From NCBI GenBank assembly GCA_028285205.1, contig JANQQA010000371.1, positions 1 to 64,000 on the forward strand: a DNA stretch of 64,000 nucleotides, read 5' to 3'. Of the stretch, positions 17,622 through 27,673 are shown in pieces. Position numbers and translations under genes: made by a program. The notes beneath the pieces are model-generated. The model was not told the origin of the DNA. It worked only from the letters and a program-made list of their open reading frames with translations, and did not search any database. Numbering within the stretch: the first letter of the stretch is position 1; every line of letters starts with the position of its first letter. This stretch comes from Bythopirellula sp. (GTDB lineage: Bacteria > Planctomycetota > Planctomycetia > Pirellulales > Lacipirellulaceae).

Positions 17622-17954
17622 ATGACCGAGATTGGTTGTCCGGCACAATTGCCGCTGCGTTGAGCGGCGCTCAGATTCTCATATTGGGCCAGTAGATGTA
17701 ACTGTAATTGGCCGCCGTTTGCAATCAATTGTGGGTTCTTCCGCGACAACGCGTTCCGTCGTCGCCTTGGTACGTCCGCCGAGGCTAAGAGCGGTGCGGG
17801 CCGCTGTGTCGGACCTTTCGCGCTTCGGTGACTGCCGACAGTCCTACCAGTTCGTTTCGTGCTTAAAAATACGGGGATTGAGAAGGCGGGGGAAGCTCCA
17901 TGGCGGTCGTCCAGCTCGCCTAACATCCAGAAACAGTTTGGCGTTCGTGTTAAC
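17622..17954. other. Intergenic region, nothing definite
   Basis: A short hairpin CGGCA-CAAT-TGCCG (17641-17654) follows the hemerythrin gene and could end its transcript, but it lacks a T-tract. GGCAC and TTGC within it are too close to be a sigma-54 promoter. No gene seen. Confidence 0.4.
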
Positions 17955-19283
17955 ATGGAAAGGAACGATCTGTCTGCCGCTCCCGCACGTAAGACCATGT
18001 CCGAATTACTTCGCCCACGCATTCGCCAGCTCGAATTGGTCCCGCTCGAAGAAGGGGACGAGCCCAGCTATGCCCTGAGAGATCCGCACGGGTTTGCCGG
18101 TACTGCGGCATTGCCCATGGGTGCCGCGATGCTCGTAACGTTGATGAATGGCCAGCGCACGCTGGGCGAGTTGCAATCAGCGTTCGCTGAGAAGGTGGGG
18201 CAACAGATTGCGCTGGCAGACGTGGAACGCGTAGTCCAACAACTCGACGAGCGGATGTTTTTGGACAACGAGAAGTTCGCAGCGCACAAGGCTGCGATTA
18301 CCGGCGCCTACGATGAACTCGACGTTCGCCCGGCCGCTCATGCGGGAGGCGCCTACCACGGCGAACTGGACGCACTGCAGGCGCAGCTGGCTGACCTGTT
18401 CACGTGCGAAGAGGGGCCAGGCTTGTTGCCATGGGAAGGAAACACCAATGGCGAATTTGCCGGCGATGAAGAACGTCGGTTATGCGGCGTGATGAGTCCG
18501 CATATCGATCTGCATCGTGGCGGTCCAGCGTTCGCTTGGGCCTACGACCGGATCGTGGCTGAGTCGGATGCCGACGTGTTCGTCATTCTCGGCACGGCCC
18601 ACACGCCGCTGAAAGGCATGTACAGTGTGTCACGCAAGCACTTCGATACGCCGCTGGGGACGGTGCAGAATGATCGCGAGTTTGTCGAGGACTTGCGTCG
18701 GCGATTCGTCGCGCGCGCCGGCGAGCAAGAAGCCCAAAGCGTGTTTCAAGATGAGCTGCCCCATCGTCGCGAGCACTCAATCGAGTTCCAAACGCTGATG
18801 TTGCAGTATGTGCTGGGCGAGAAACGCGACTTCGCAATCGTGCCGATTCTAGTAGGGTCATTCCATCCGTTTGTACTTCACAATCGATCTCCCGCCGAAT
18901 CACCGGTTGTCAACGATTTCACGCAGGCATTGCACGAGACGATCGCCTCGTGCGGAAAAAAAGTCTGCTACATCGCAGGAGTCGATATGGCACATATCGG
19001 TCAGCACTTCGGCGATCAAGAGCTACTGGACGACCAGCGGCTCAAGCGTCAGTGGGCAGACGACCAGGTACTGCTCTCGGCGGCTTGTGAAGGCGATACC
19101 GAGGGCTGGTTCGTTCACGTCGCTGCTGTGCAGGATCGAAACCGTATTTGCGGTCTGGCGCCGACCTACACCATGCTGCACGCCATGCAGCCGGGACGCG
19201 GTGAGATTCTAAGGTACGATCAGGCCGTGGCTGACGATCGGACGTCCTGCGTCAGCTTTGCGAGCGTCGCCTTTTACGAGTAG
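17955..19283 (+). CDS. MEMO-like protein with PqqD-like N-terminal domain
   Basis: About 442 residues from ATG 17955; ATG 17997 is also possible, and an in-frame opening from 17859 is less natural. Residues ~20-105 (LRPRIRQLELVPLEEGDEP, LMNGQRTLGELQSAF) look like a PqqD-type winged fold. Residues ~150-440 are a MEMO domain: SPHIDLHRGGPAFAWAYDRI, FVILGTAHTPLKGMYSVSRK, HRREHSIEFQTLMLQYVLG and CYIAGVDMAHIGQHFGD, with the His/Asp/Cys set of the fold. MEMO proteins in bacteria are usually part of the AmmeMemoRadiSam set; neither AmmeMemoRadiSam partner is next to it here. Function unknown. Confidence 0.82.
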   Translation: MERNDLSAAPARKTMSELLRPRIRQLELVPLEEGDEPSYALRDPHGFAGTAALPMGAAMLVTLMNGQRTLGELQSAFAEKVGQQIALADVERVVQQLDERMFLDNEKFAAHKAAITGAYDELDVRPAAHAGGAYHGELDALQAQLADLFTCEEGPGLLPWEGNTNGEFAGDEERRLCGVMSPHIDLHRGGPAFAWAYDRIVAESDADVFVILGTAHTPLKGMYSVSRKHFDTPLGTVQNDREFVEDLRRRFVARAGEQEAQSVFQDELPHRREHSIEFQTLMLQYVLGEKRDFAIVPILVGSFHPFVLHNRSPAESPVVNDFTQALHETIASCGKKVCYIAGVDMAHIGQHFGDQELLDDQRLKRQWADDQVLLSAACEGDTEGWFVHVAAVQDRNRICGLAPTYTMLHAMQPGRGEILRYDQAVADDRTSCVSFASVAFYE

Positions 19284-19358
19284 GCTGACAGGTGCTGAGG
19301 CCGTGTGATAAGCTACTAGCGGTGTTACGAACTCGGCCCCAACCTGTCGGTGAAACTC

Positions 19359-20609
19359 ATGAAACATCTCATTCTTGTTTGTTTGGTCACGATTTCGATT
19401 TCTTCGCACTCAAACGCGGACCATTGGCCGCAGTGGCGCGGGCCGGAGGGAACCGGTGTGGCGGTCGCTGGTGAGTATCCCGCCAAGTTCTCCGCGGAGG
19501 AGAATGTGCTTTGGAAGGTGGAACTCCCCGGTCGAGGCAGCTCGACTCCCGTGATTTGGGATGATCAGATCTTCGTTACCAGCCCGATTGATGGAAAAGA
19601 TGGAGTCATCTGCTACAATTTCGACGGGAAAGAACTTTGGCGGGAGACCTTTGGTCCCGAGCGTGCCGGAAAGCATCTCAACGGCACGGGCAGCAATCCC
19701 TCGCCAGTTACGGACGGCAAGAACGTAGTCGTCTATTACAAGAGCGGTACGGTCGCCTGCTTGACCGTCGATGGCAAGGTGCTTTGGGAGACGAATCTGC
19801 AAGAGCGCTACGGCAAGGACACGCTGTGGTGGGATCTTGGCACTTCTCCAATTCTCGCGGCAGGCAGCGCGGTCATTGCCGTGATGCAAGCCGGTGATTC
19901 CTATCTCGTAGCATTGGACCTTGAGTCCGGCGATGTGGCCTGGAAACAAGAACGCATGTTCCCCTGCAAGAAGGAGTCGGATCAGAGCTACACGACGCCC
20001 CGACTGGTGAAGCTGGACGGTAAGGACGTGATCGTGACTTGGGGAGCCGATCATCTCACTGGGCACGATGCGGTCACGGGCGAATCCTTGTGGGAGTGTG
20101 GAGGATTTAATCCTGATGACGAAGCCATGTGGCGCGTCATCGCGTCGCCTGCGGTGGACGGCGAAGTGGCGGTGGTACCGTACGGTCGCGGTGATTTTCT
20201 AGCGGCCGTTAGCCTTCAAGGCGCGCAAGGCGACATCACCGATTCACACCGCCTGTGGGAACGCGTTCGCATCGGGACAGACGTTCCAACGCCCGTGCTT
20301 CATGGCGACACGGTCCTCTTGCTTACCGACAAGGGCAATGTATGCGGCCTTAGCAAACTCAGCGGCGAAGACCTGTGGAGCGACAAGTTCCCCAGTGCCA
20401 GGGCTAAGTACTATGCGTCGCCAACACTGGCCGGCGACCAGCTGTTTTGTGCTCGGGAAGACGGCGTGGTCATGAGTTGCAGATTGGACAACGGATTGCA
20501 CGATGTCCAGGAAAATGACATGGGCGAGTCGGTCATCGCCACCCCGATCGCGATCCAAAACAAGTTGCTCATCCGCGGCGAAAAGCACTTGTTCCTGGTT
20601 GGGGAATAG
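19359..20609 (+). CDS. Secreted PQQ-like beta-propeller repeat protein
   Basis: 416 residues from ATG 19359 (an in-frame GTG at 19350 adds 3 residues). The N-terminus MKHLILVCLVTISISSHSNA is a signal peptide. The rest is a repeat propeller beginning DHWPQWRGPEGTGVA and repeating GKELWRETFG, GKVLWETNLQ, GDVAWKQERM, GESLWECGGF and GEDLWSDKFP blades, the PQQ/BamB-like pattern. Planctomycetes carry many such proteins, often in sugar or sulfatide catabolism; a cofactor need not be bound. It starts 75 bases after the MEMO gene and may be co-transcribed. Confidence 0.88.
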   Translation: MKHLILVCLVTISISSHSNADHWPQWRGPEGTGVAVAGEYPAKFSAEENVLWKVELPGRGSSTPVIWDDQIFVTSPIDGKDGVICYNFDGKELWRETFGPERAGKHLNGTGSNPSPVTDGKNVVVYYKSGTVACLTVDGKVLWETNLQERYGKDTLWWDLGTSPILAAGSAVIAVMQAGDSYLVALDLESGDVAWKQERMFPCKKESDQSYTTPRLVKLDGKDVIVTWGADHLTGHDAVTGESLWECGGFNPDDEAMWRVIASPAVDGEVAVVPYGRGDFLAAVSLQGAQGDITDSHRLWERVRIGTDVPTPVLHGDTVLLLTDKGNVCGLSKLSGEDLWSDKFPSARAKYYASPTLAGDQLFCAREDGVVMSCRLDNGLHDVQENDMGESVIATPIAIQNKLLIRGEKHLFLVGE

Positions 20610-20665
20610 CGTTGTGTCCGAAAAAGCCGACCGTGGGCAACGCAAGATAGCGACGGTGCGGCCCC

Positions 20666-21160
20666 TTGTTTGAACATCAACGTCACAAGCCGCCGCGGGA
20701 GTTGTCACGACCCCGAGAGCTAGTTTTGGTGTGCGCCCCGATGAGGAGCAACGTCAACCTCTCGCGCATCGCCCGTGGTGCGAGCTGTTGCGGACTGGAG
20801 CGAATCGTCTGCACGGGGCAGACGAAGCTTGAACAACGCATTGCTCGTGATGGTGCGGAAACTCTCCTCATCGAAGTGCATCGCACGCTTCCGCCAGTGC
20901 TGAAAAAAATGCGGGAGGAAGGCTATCGGTTGGTGGGTCTGGAGCAAGCGAGCGATTCGCACGACTTGCACACCTACGCGTTTCAGCGAAAAACGGCTCT
21001 GGTGATCGGTAATGAGCGCACTGGGCTCACTCCCGAGCTATTGGAGTTGCTCGACGACGTCGTAGAAATTCCCGTCTGGGGGATGCCTTACAGCTACAAT
21101 GTTGCCACCGCTACGGTGATGACGTTGTACGAATACTGCCGGCAGTACCCGGATGGGTGA
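20666..21160 (+). CDS. SpoU/TrmH-family RNA 2'-O-methyltransferase
   Basis: 164 residues with the SpoU fold: motif 1 NVNLSRIARGASCCGLERIV, motif 2 ALVIGNERTGLTPELLELLD and motif 3 VVEIPVWGMPYSYNVATATV, which form the trefoil knot and SAM site. The only usable start is TTG 20666: a stop lies 18 bases upstream in frame, and the next ATG (20741) would cut motif 1. It probably methylates the ribose of a tRNA or rRNA nucleotide; the target cannot be told from sequence. It follows the PQQ gene and is convergent with the DUF423 gene, with one base between the two stops. Confidence 0.88.
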   Translation: MFEHQRHKPPRELSRPRELVLVCAPMRSNVNLSRIARGASCCGLERIVCTGQTKLEQRIARDGAETLLIEVHRTLPPVLKKMREEGYRLVGLEQASDSHDLHTYAFQRKTALVIGNERTGLTPELLELLDDVVEIPVWGMPYSYNVATATVMTLYEYCRQYPDG

Positions 21161-21161
21161 A

Positions 21162-21563
21162 TCAGGATGCACTGTCGGGAGTACTACGCCAAGCAGCCAC
21201 CGCAACGAGAACCCAACCGACGATAAACGATAAACCACCCAGGGGCACGACCGCGCCAAGTTTGCTCCAGTCGTCGGACAGAAAGGTCATCGCGTAAAGT
21301 GATCCGCTAAACAAGGCAATGCCGAGCGGAAAGGCGATCCTTGCTGCACGCGACGTTGAAACCTGCGAAACGACCATCAGGCCGAGTGCATGGTAGAGAT
21401 GGTACTTCACGCCCGTCTCGAACCATTCTAAACGCTGCCGCAGCTCGGCTTCGTAACCGAGCTGCAGCAGGCGGTCTTCAAGTCCGTGGGCACCGAACGC
21501 TCCCAGCCCGACTCCCGCGGCCGCCAGCAACGCTCCGAGTGCGAGAGTGTGGCGGCTTGACAT
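21162..21563 (-). CDS. DUF423 (YgdD-type) membrane protein
   Basis: 133 residues with four hydrophobic segments. The pattern LAAAGVGLGAFGAHGLED, then GVKYHLYHALGLMVV, FPLGIALFSGSLYAMTF and LGAVVPLGGLSFIVGWVLVA, is typical of DUF423. The function of the family is not known. It lies just downstream of the large secretin gene (21585) on the same strand, 21 bases away. Confidence 0.88.
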   Translation of the reverse strand: MSSRHTLALGALLAAAGVGLGAFGAHGLEDRLLQLGYEAELRQRLEWFETGVKYHLYHALGLMVVSQVSTSRAARIAFPLGIALFSGSLYAMTFLSDDWSKLGAVVPLGGLSFIVGWVLVAVAAWRSTPDSAS

Positions 21564-21584
21564 GAGGGGGCTTTCTGACGGTGC

Positions 21585-24500
21585 TTATTCGGCGGCAATA
21601 CCTAGTCGTTCCTCTTCTTCTTCTTGAATGATGATATGTGGCGTGACCATCATCATCAAGCTGTCGGTTTCACGTCCGATACCAACGTTGCGGAACAAAC
21701 GGTCGATGTACGGCACTTTTGCCAACAATGGCACACCGAACTCGTTGCGACCTTCACGCAGCCGCTTAATACCGCCGAGCAGCACGGTACCACCGTCGGG
21801 CACGCTGACCGTGGTGGCGACCGAGATCACTTCGAACGTCGGCAGCTGTACGGTCGTACCGCTGGTGACGACGTTGTTGGTGGCTTGGTCGTTTTCGTTC
21901 GTGCCATCTCCGTCGGCATCTGTCGTATTGCTTGAGGTGCTGGTTGTCGTGCTGCCCTCGAATGTGAAGGTATCGACGTTGCCGATCTGGCTGAAGAACG
22001 GCACCAGAGTCAGCCGCACATAACGGCGATCGTCAGACACGACTGCCTGTACCGTCATCATCGTACCCTCAGACAACACGACAATCACAGGCTGCTGAGC
22101 CGCTGCGAACTCACCCACAACCGGGATCACGCTGATCACGAACGGCGTAAAGGCGGTGTCGACGACAATCGCTTGCTGGCCATTGAAGAGTGTCACCTTC
22201 GGAGCCTGCAACACATTCGCCCGAGTATCGCCCTGGGAAGCATTGATCAGGAAGAAGGCTTCGATATCGCTCAGGATGGCAAAGCCGAATTCACCAATCG
22301 GCGTGGCCGCATTCGGACCGCCAAACTGTGGTGTCGTTAATCCAAAGCTGGAGTTTCGGAACGGCACGTCCAGGTCGACACTAAATTCTGGCAGTGCATC
22401 TGTAATCCCAGTGGTGCCACTGGTAATACCCACGGTCGCACTTGGTCGTGTTGGTTCGAAGGTAGCGCCGTCGTTGACGAGATCCCGGACTCCGGCACCT
22501 CCGCCATCTTCAATATTGAAGTCAAAGTCGATACCAATTCGCTCGAAGAAGCTATCCGTGAGACGAATAAATCGAACTTCGATCGTGACCTGGAGATCTT
22601 GCAGTCGACGCAACTGCTCAAGCAAATCTGCAATTTGCTCGTGCACGCGTTGCGTCTGGCTGATCACAAGACTCAAGTTGTTCGGGAACGGCTGAATTTC
22701 GCCATCGCCCGTTCCGTTTTCCATCCAACTATCATGCTCAACCGTCGAGACGATCAAATCGATTAGGGAGTCGAAGTCAGCCGCCGCTGCGCCACCAAGG
22801 CCACCCGGTCCGGCGCTCAACGGCGGCGTTCCGGCACCACCCGTGTTGGGAATGCCCGAACCTAGCGGTTGCTGCAACACGTTGGGATCGGCAGCCGGAA
22901 GGCCATCAAGTGCAGCCTGACCCGGCACGTAGGCCACCGGTCCGGAACCCACACGGCGGATATTGGGCAAAGCTTCGTAGGCGTCGTTAATCAGCCCTTG
23001 AAGTCCCATGTTGTTGGTCGGGACGAAGTTGGGGATTGGCACGACCAAGTCCGCAACGTTGTATACTTCGACCTTCAAATCACCGTCGCGAAGCTGCTCG
23101 CTGGTGACTTTGAGGACTTCGTTCTTGATCACGTACGTGAGGTGCAGCGGTTCAAGGATCAGGTTGAGAGCGCTCTCCAAGGAGATTTCTTGCCCCAAGT
23201 CCAGACTGACCGGCGTGTCGCTGCGCACACCCTCTTGGCCCAAGCCACGTGGATCAAGGTAGATGTTGACCCCTGTCAACTCAGACAAGCTCTGCACCAC
23301 GTCAGCTAGTGCCATGCTATCGTAGTTCGGCAGAATCTGCGTGCGGAGCTTCTGCTGAATCTCCAGTTCTTTCGCGGTACGGCGCCCGCGTCGGTCGCTG
23401 GAGCCCGGGCGGCCCTTGACGAGTTCCTCCCAGTACTTAGGGTCGAACGTCATGGGAGTATTCATCTTCAGCAACGTATCAGCCGACGTCTCGCGAATAT
23501 TGGCGAACGATTCGTATACACCGGCTTCTGACATCTGCGCGATCTCTTCATTCAGAATCGAGCGGCGGATGAACTTGGCGTTCTCCCACAGTTGCTTGGC
23601 AACTGGTTCATTTGGAGCCATTTCGTAGGCACGCTTCGCGATCACTTCCGCCTCGGCGTAACGCTGTTCGTCACGCAAGGTATTAAACTGATCAATCAGT
23701 TCGGCGAGGCGAATTTGAACTTGCTTTCTCACTTCGCGCTTCCGCTCGATGTCATCCATCACGGCCTTGTTGGCACGGTCCAGTTCAATTTCGGCACCGT
23801 GATCGCGAATAAACCGCTCTGTCTCGGCAATGCTAAGATCCAGACGACGCATCAGCTGCGTCTTCATGCCCTCATCCAGTTCCGACTTCTGGACACGCTC
23901 ACCAGCATCCTTCAGCAGCGTCAGTGCGCCTTGAGGATCGGTCGCGCGGAGACGGGCAGCTTCGCCCTGCTGTTTGCCAACTTCGGCAGACATCTGTCGC
24001 GCGATCACGGCTTGGCCGGAGGACGCGGCATTCAGCAGCGATCCGTTACTGGCACCGGGCGCCGCGGCACTATTACCGGGCGTGAGCATTTGCAAGTGAT
24101 CTTGCAGCCGTTGCTGACTGACGATGTCGAGTTCGTTTCGCCGCGCGTAGGCGGCGCGAAACATCTCCAATGCTGCATTTCGGTCGCCCTTGCGAAGAGC
24201 ATTCTCGCCACCTTGAAGCATCTGGAATGCGTCACCTGGTTGCGGTAGCAATTCCGCCGCGGCAGGCAGCGGAGTGAGTTTCCCTGCAGGGGCTTGTGCG
24301 ACGCGAGCGCCAGACAGACTTGGCGAATTGGTACCGGGGACGGTCAAGTCGACAGGAACGGCTTCGAGGGCAGTTGCCTGCTGGATTTGTGTCGGTGCTG
24401 TTCCCGGGATCGTCGCAGGCTGGTTACTCGGCTGCAAAGCAATTGCTTGCTGCACGACTTGCTTGCTGGCCGGATTCTGGAGGCCGTTTGTTGGCGGTAC

Positions 24501-25034
24501 ACCCACGTGTTCTGGCGGAAGCACAGTCGGTCCGGTTTGGCCGGGACTCGCAGTCTTGGGCAAGGTGGCTACTGGCTCCGCGGCCGTATTCTTGGCCGGC
24601 TGGATTTGTTGCTTGAATGGATCCTGTTTGGCCGCGGAAGTGTTGCCATATCTCGGCCCAGTCAGCGAAGCTTGCTGTGCCGTTGCTGCACCCTGACTGG
24701 CCGCAGGTGATTTGCTTGCAAGCTGTTGCAGGTCGCGACGCACCTTGGCGGGTGTGTCACCGAAGTTCAATACCGGGTATTTCACCTTGGCACTTTCAGC
24801 CTTGCGAAGTAGACCCTCAGCTTCTGGCAGCTTGCCAGCGGCCATCGCTTGCCGAGCTTGTCCCAGCAATTTATCGACCTCCGCGCGAGTGAGCGGCGCT
24901 TCGGCAGCTGGTTTTTCGACGGTCTTGGCGGCCGATTCCTCAGCGCTTGCCGTAGACAGATTGTTGAGACAGGCCAACATCATGGCAGACATTAGCACAG
25001 AACGACGACGTGTTTGATTCGTGGACCAGTTCAA
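21585..25034 (-). CDS. Secretin (type II/IV secretion GspD/PilQ-like outer-membrane channel)
   Basis: 1149 residues. Signal peptide (MSAMMLACLNNLSTASA region); a TPR-like segment (40-115); a long Pro/Gln/Ala-rich linker; helical repeats (about 270-500); an N0/N1-like part (LADVVQSLSELTGVNIYLDP); and the secretin beta-barrel, with VPDGGTVLLGGIKRLREGRN and the final GVPLLAKVPYIDRLFRNVGI. This channel lets pili or exoproteins cross the outer membrane. The start is TTG: AAGGAG lies 7 bases upstream, and the next ATG (24992) has no comparable site. A ~50-residue stretch near the end is repeated in the protein at 1-1437. No gsp or pil partner genes are adjacent. Confidence 0.88.
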   Translation of the reverse strand: MNWSTNQTRRRSVLMSAMMLACLNNLSTASAEESAAKTVEKPAAEAPLTRAEVDKLLGQARQAMAAGKLPEAEGLLRKAESAKVKYPVLNFGDTPAKVRRDLQQLASKSPAASQGAATAQQASLTGPRYGNTSAAKQDPFKQQIQPAKNTAAEPVATLPKTASPGQTGPTVLPPEHVGVPPTNGLQNPASKQVVQQAIALQPSNQPATIPGTAPTQIQQATALEAVPVDLTVPGTNSPSLSGARVAQAPAGKLTPLPAAAELLPQPGDAFQMLQGGENALRKGDRNAALEMFRAAYARRNELDIVSQQRLQDHLQMLTPGNSAAAPGASNGSLLNAASSGQAVIARQMSAEVGKQQGEAARLRATDPQGALTLLKDAGERVQKSELDEGMKTQLMRRLDLSIAETERFIRDHGAEIELDRANKAVMDDIERKREVRKQVQIRLAELIDQFNTLRDEQRYAEAEVIAKRAYEMAPNEPVAKQLWENAKFIRRSILNEEIAQMSEAGVYESFANIRETSADTLLKMNTPMTFDPKYWEELVKGRPGSSDRRGRRTAKELEIQQKLRTQILPNYDSMALADVVQSLSELTGVNIYLDPRGLGQEGVRSDTPVSLDLGQEISLESALNLILEPLHLTYVIKNEVLKVTSEQLRDGDLKVEVYNVADLVVPIPNFVPTNNMGLQGLINDAYEALPNIRRVGSGPVAYVPGQAALDGLPAADPNVLQQPLGSGIPNTGGAGTPPLSAGPGGLGGAAAADFDSLIDLIVSTVEHDSWMENGTGDGEIQPFPNNLSLVISQTQRVHEQIADLLEQLRRLQDLQVTIEVRFIRLTDSFFERIGIDFDFNIEDGGGAGVRDLVNDGATFEPTRPSATVGITSGTTGITDALPEFSVDLDVPFRNSSFGLTTPQFGGPNAATPIGEFGFAILSDIEAFFLINASQGDTRANVLQAPKVTLFNGQQAIVVDTAFTPFVISVIPVVGEFAAAQQPVIVVLSEGTMMTVQAVVSDDRRYVRLTLVPFFSQIGNVDTFTFEGSTTTSTSSNTTDADGDGTNENDQATNNVVTSGTTVQLPTFEVISVATTVSVPDGGTVLLGGIKRLREGRNEFGVPLLAKVPYIDRLFRNVGIGRETDSLMMMVTPHIIIQEEEEERLGIAAE

Positions 25035-25897
25035 CGCAACTCTCCTTAGGAGGCCTGAAGTAAGATTCGGCTTAGCCTCTCGACGCTAAAACAGTAGATG
25101 GTTTCATCAACTGACACGTATGTTTGACAAGTCTGATGGATCCTGCAGTCCATCCCTAACGGCACAAAATTCGGCGGTTGAACATATTTCTCCCCGCCTC
25201 TCCTCCACCTCTGCAGGAAACGAGAGGGGGTTAAATACTGGCCCGCTTGGTTCGCGTCAATACCATTACAAATCATCTTGGAAAATTTTCACTCAGTTGA
25301 ATCGAGCCTCGGCAGAATTGGTCTTTAGCTAGCACTTCCAAACGGACACGCAACCACACCGATTGCTTCCCTGACCGACGTGGGGCTTACCAGATAGGGA
25401 ACGCCGGAATGCTCACTCATCGGGTAGGTATCAAGGCTGAACAATAGATGCCATGAGACGGAGTTGTAATTCTCACAAGTCACCCGATTGGCTCATCAGA
25501 GCGGCAGCAGCATTCTTCTGCAGATAATTTGGCGAAACGAGATCCACCAGCGCGCGTGTGAATCCTACGACCGGGCCGTTACCTCGTGCGCGACCGTAAC
25601 AGGTGGACGAATCTTCGAGCCTTCGCTAGTGGCCGCTGATCGGGCTCACAGACCTCGCTTCGACTGTGCCGTTTCTCTGTGAGGGTAGATCTCGTCGCAA
25701 ATTGCCGAACAGTGGCCGATCTCGAACTGACATCCGCGTCCTCGGAAGCCCAGACGCGGTAGACGGTCGGCCCAAATCTGATAAGATGTTGAACTTCGTG
25801 GCGTCGCATTCGGCCGAGTCGAATCTTGCTGTGAGAACCGCGAAGGCTGCACGCGGTGTCACGATCACTAGTCCCTCCCGAAATCTGGGATGACCAA
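25035..25897. other. Long intergenic region upstream of the secretin and tRNA-Leu
   Basis: 863 bases with no frame I trust. The secretin leader with its AAGGAG is at the left edge. A minus-strand open frame at the right edge is the antisense of tRNA-Leu and is spurious. No repeats or RNA fold recognised. Confidence 0.5.
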
Positions 25898-25981
25898 GCC
25901 GGAGTGGCGGAATTGGCAGACGCGCTGGATTCAAAATCCAGTGGCCGCAAGGTCGTGTGGGTTCGAGTCCCACCTCCGGTA
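25898..25981 (+). tRNA. tRNA-Leu (anticodon CAA)
   Basis: Acceptor GCCGGAG pairs with CTCCGGT (first pair G-T), discriminator A at 25981. The anticodon arm CTGGA-TTCAAAA-TCCAG gives CAA. A short variable arm (GGCCGCAAGGTC region) and T arm GTGGG-TTCGAGT-CCCAC complete a class II tRNA of 84 bases. CCA is not encoded. Confidence 0.95.
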
Positions 25982-26397
25982 CTCGCAAATGTTGCGTTCT
26001 CGCTCGTCGAAGGGCCGATGATGACAACCTTCTGGATGATGCCACTTCTCTGGGGTACGATCGGTTAGCGGTGTTGGTAGCTAGTTCGGCGCTGACCGAC
26101 TGGTCGGCCGCACAGAGCCGCCGTGTCCCACCGGCGATCAATCAGATTGGCCTCGGCAGCCTTCTTACCCTGAGTGGCCTCGTTCAATTGCCTCCTCTAT
26201 GCTGCGCGATCGGATCGGCATCGGTTGCGCCGTAAAACGTCGAGATGAAGGGGAATTCACTCTGTGCTAACCAATCCTTAACAGACGGGGCCTAAGCTGC
26301 TCCATCTAGTGTTTTTGGATCGCGGCTTTCCCGTGAGGCAGTTCACCGTAGAGTCGCTCGTCCTCAACATCGCCACCATTCGATTTGGAGTTAGCTC
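25982..26397. other. Intergenic region after tRNA-Leu, nothing definite
   Basis: 416 bases with only short frames lacking family resemblance. I looked for an attachment-site duplication of the tRNA 3' end and did not see one. Confidence 0.4.
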
Positions 26398-27636
26398 ATG
26401 AGTCGCACCAGGGTTTTCGCGTCGATATGCGAAGCAGTCCGTGTTCTAGTATTAGGCGTAGCTGCGCTTCTCTTTCCGATAAGTGCCGCGTCGGCAGTAG
26501 TTATAGAGGTCAATCCTCCAGTCACAACTGGTGACGTTGACGAGTTCGCGATCTCACCCGATGGCTCGCAGATCGCCTTTGTGGGATCGTTGGACAACGG
26601 CCTTGGCGATCAAGTTTATCTGATTCCTATCGGCGGCGGTGACGCGACGAGACTGAGTCCCGATGGTGTGGGCGACGTGGACGGCGGGATTGTATTCACG
26701 CCAGACGGCACAGGTGTCGTGGCCCGCTACGGTGGCGGTCCCGGTAATATCGACAACCAGATGTACCTCATGCCGACCGATGGCTCGAAGACGGCGGCTC
26801 AGCTTACCTTCAATAGCACGAACGTGTTTGACCCGATGGTCAGCGCAGACGGCAATACCTTGTTCTACACGGACGCGCGTGACGATGGTTTCGACGATCT
26901 GGACGATCTAGTCTTCGCCACCTCAATTCCCAATGCTGCGGCGATGCCGGCACCGACGCTCATTACGCCAGACGATGTTGCGGAGATTGACACTGCTGGT
27001 TATGCGTTGGTCGGATCGGATGTCGTCTTTGCAGGCAGTCTGCCCGGCGAGGGTGAGACACGATTCTATCGGACGCCTGCCGACGGCAGCGGAACGCCAA
27101 CCGAGATTTTGGTGTCGAATTTCCCACTTGCCGACGCCGACATCGACGAGATGATGGTCACTCCGGATGGACAAATGATCATATTCGTCGGTGATTTGAC
27201 GACCGACGGCGTCGATGAACTGTACAGCATGCCAATCGGTGGCGGAACGGCGACTCAACTACTGCCTGGTATTCAAAGCTTCGCGGACGTCGGCATCTTC
27301 GCGATCAGCCCGGATGGTTCCGAGATCGCATTTACTGGTGACTACGTAGCCGATGGCGTCGGTGAAGCTTACGTGATTCCGATCACTGGTGGCACTCCGA
27401 TCCGCATCAGCGAAGATCTGACCGGCGTTGGATTCAACGCCGACGTTGTAAATGGTGCTGGCCGGCTCGCGTTCACTGTGGATGGAGACAGCGTTGTCTA
27501 CCTGGCCGATAGCCGTGCCAACGGGGTCAACGAGTTGCACATTGTGCCGGTGATTCCCGAGCCAACTTCGATCGCTCTGTTCGCCACGGCAGCGGTCGCG
27601 GCGATCGCGACCCGACGTCGTGTAAGCGATCGGTAG
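26398..27636 (+). CDS. Secreted TolB-like beta-propeller protein with PEP-CTERM tail
   Basis: 412 residues. Signal peptide up to about residue 33 (VLVLGVAALLFPISAASA). The body repeats blades of TolB/WD40-like type, such as EFAISPDGSQIAFVGSLDNG, GIVFTPDGTGVVARYGGG, EMMVTPDGQMIIFVGDLTTD and IFAISPDGSEIAFTGDYVAD. It ends VIPEPTSIALFATAAVAAIA then TRRRVSDR, a PEP-CTERM signal. It is first of a run of secreted proteins up to 35443. Confidence 0.85.
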   Translation: MSRTRVFASICEAVRVLVLGVAALLFPISAASAVVIEVNPPVTTGDVDEFAISPDGSQIAFVGSLDNGLGDQVYLIPIGGGDATRLSPDGVGDVDGGIVFTPDGTGVVARYGGGPGNIDNQMYLMPTDGSKTAAQLTFNSTNVFDPMVSADGNTLFYTDARDDGFDDLDDLVFATSIPNAAAMPAPTLITPDDVAEIDTAGYALVGSDVVFAGSLPGEGETRFYRTPADGSGTPTEILVSNFPLADADIDEMMVTPDGQMIIFVGDLTTDGVDELYSMPIGGGTATQLLPGIQSFADVGIFAISPDGSEIAFTGDYVADGVGEAYVIPITGGTPIRISEDLTGVGFNADVVNGAGRLAFTVDGDSVVYLADSRANGVNELHIVPVIPEPTSIALFATAAVAAIATRRRVSDR

Positions 27637-27673
27637 GAGCGAGTCGATCTTCCCAGTCGCGAACATACGATCG

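Noticed and set aside
17641-17660. GGCAC followed by TTGC after the hemerythrin gene
   Set aside because: The boxes are too close for sigma-54; the bases form a small hairpin instead.
25626-26141. Minus-strand open frame with VGLEPTRPCGHWILN-type translation
   Set aside because: This is the well-known false protein made by reading tRNA-Leu antisense.
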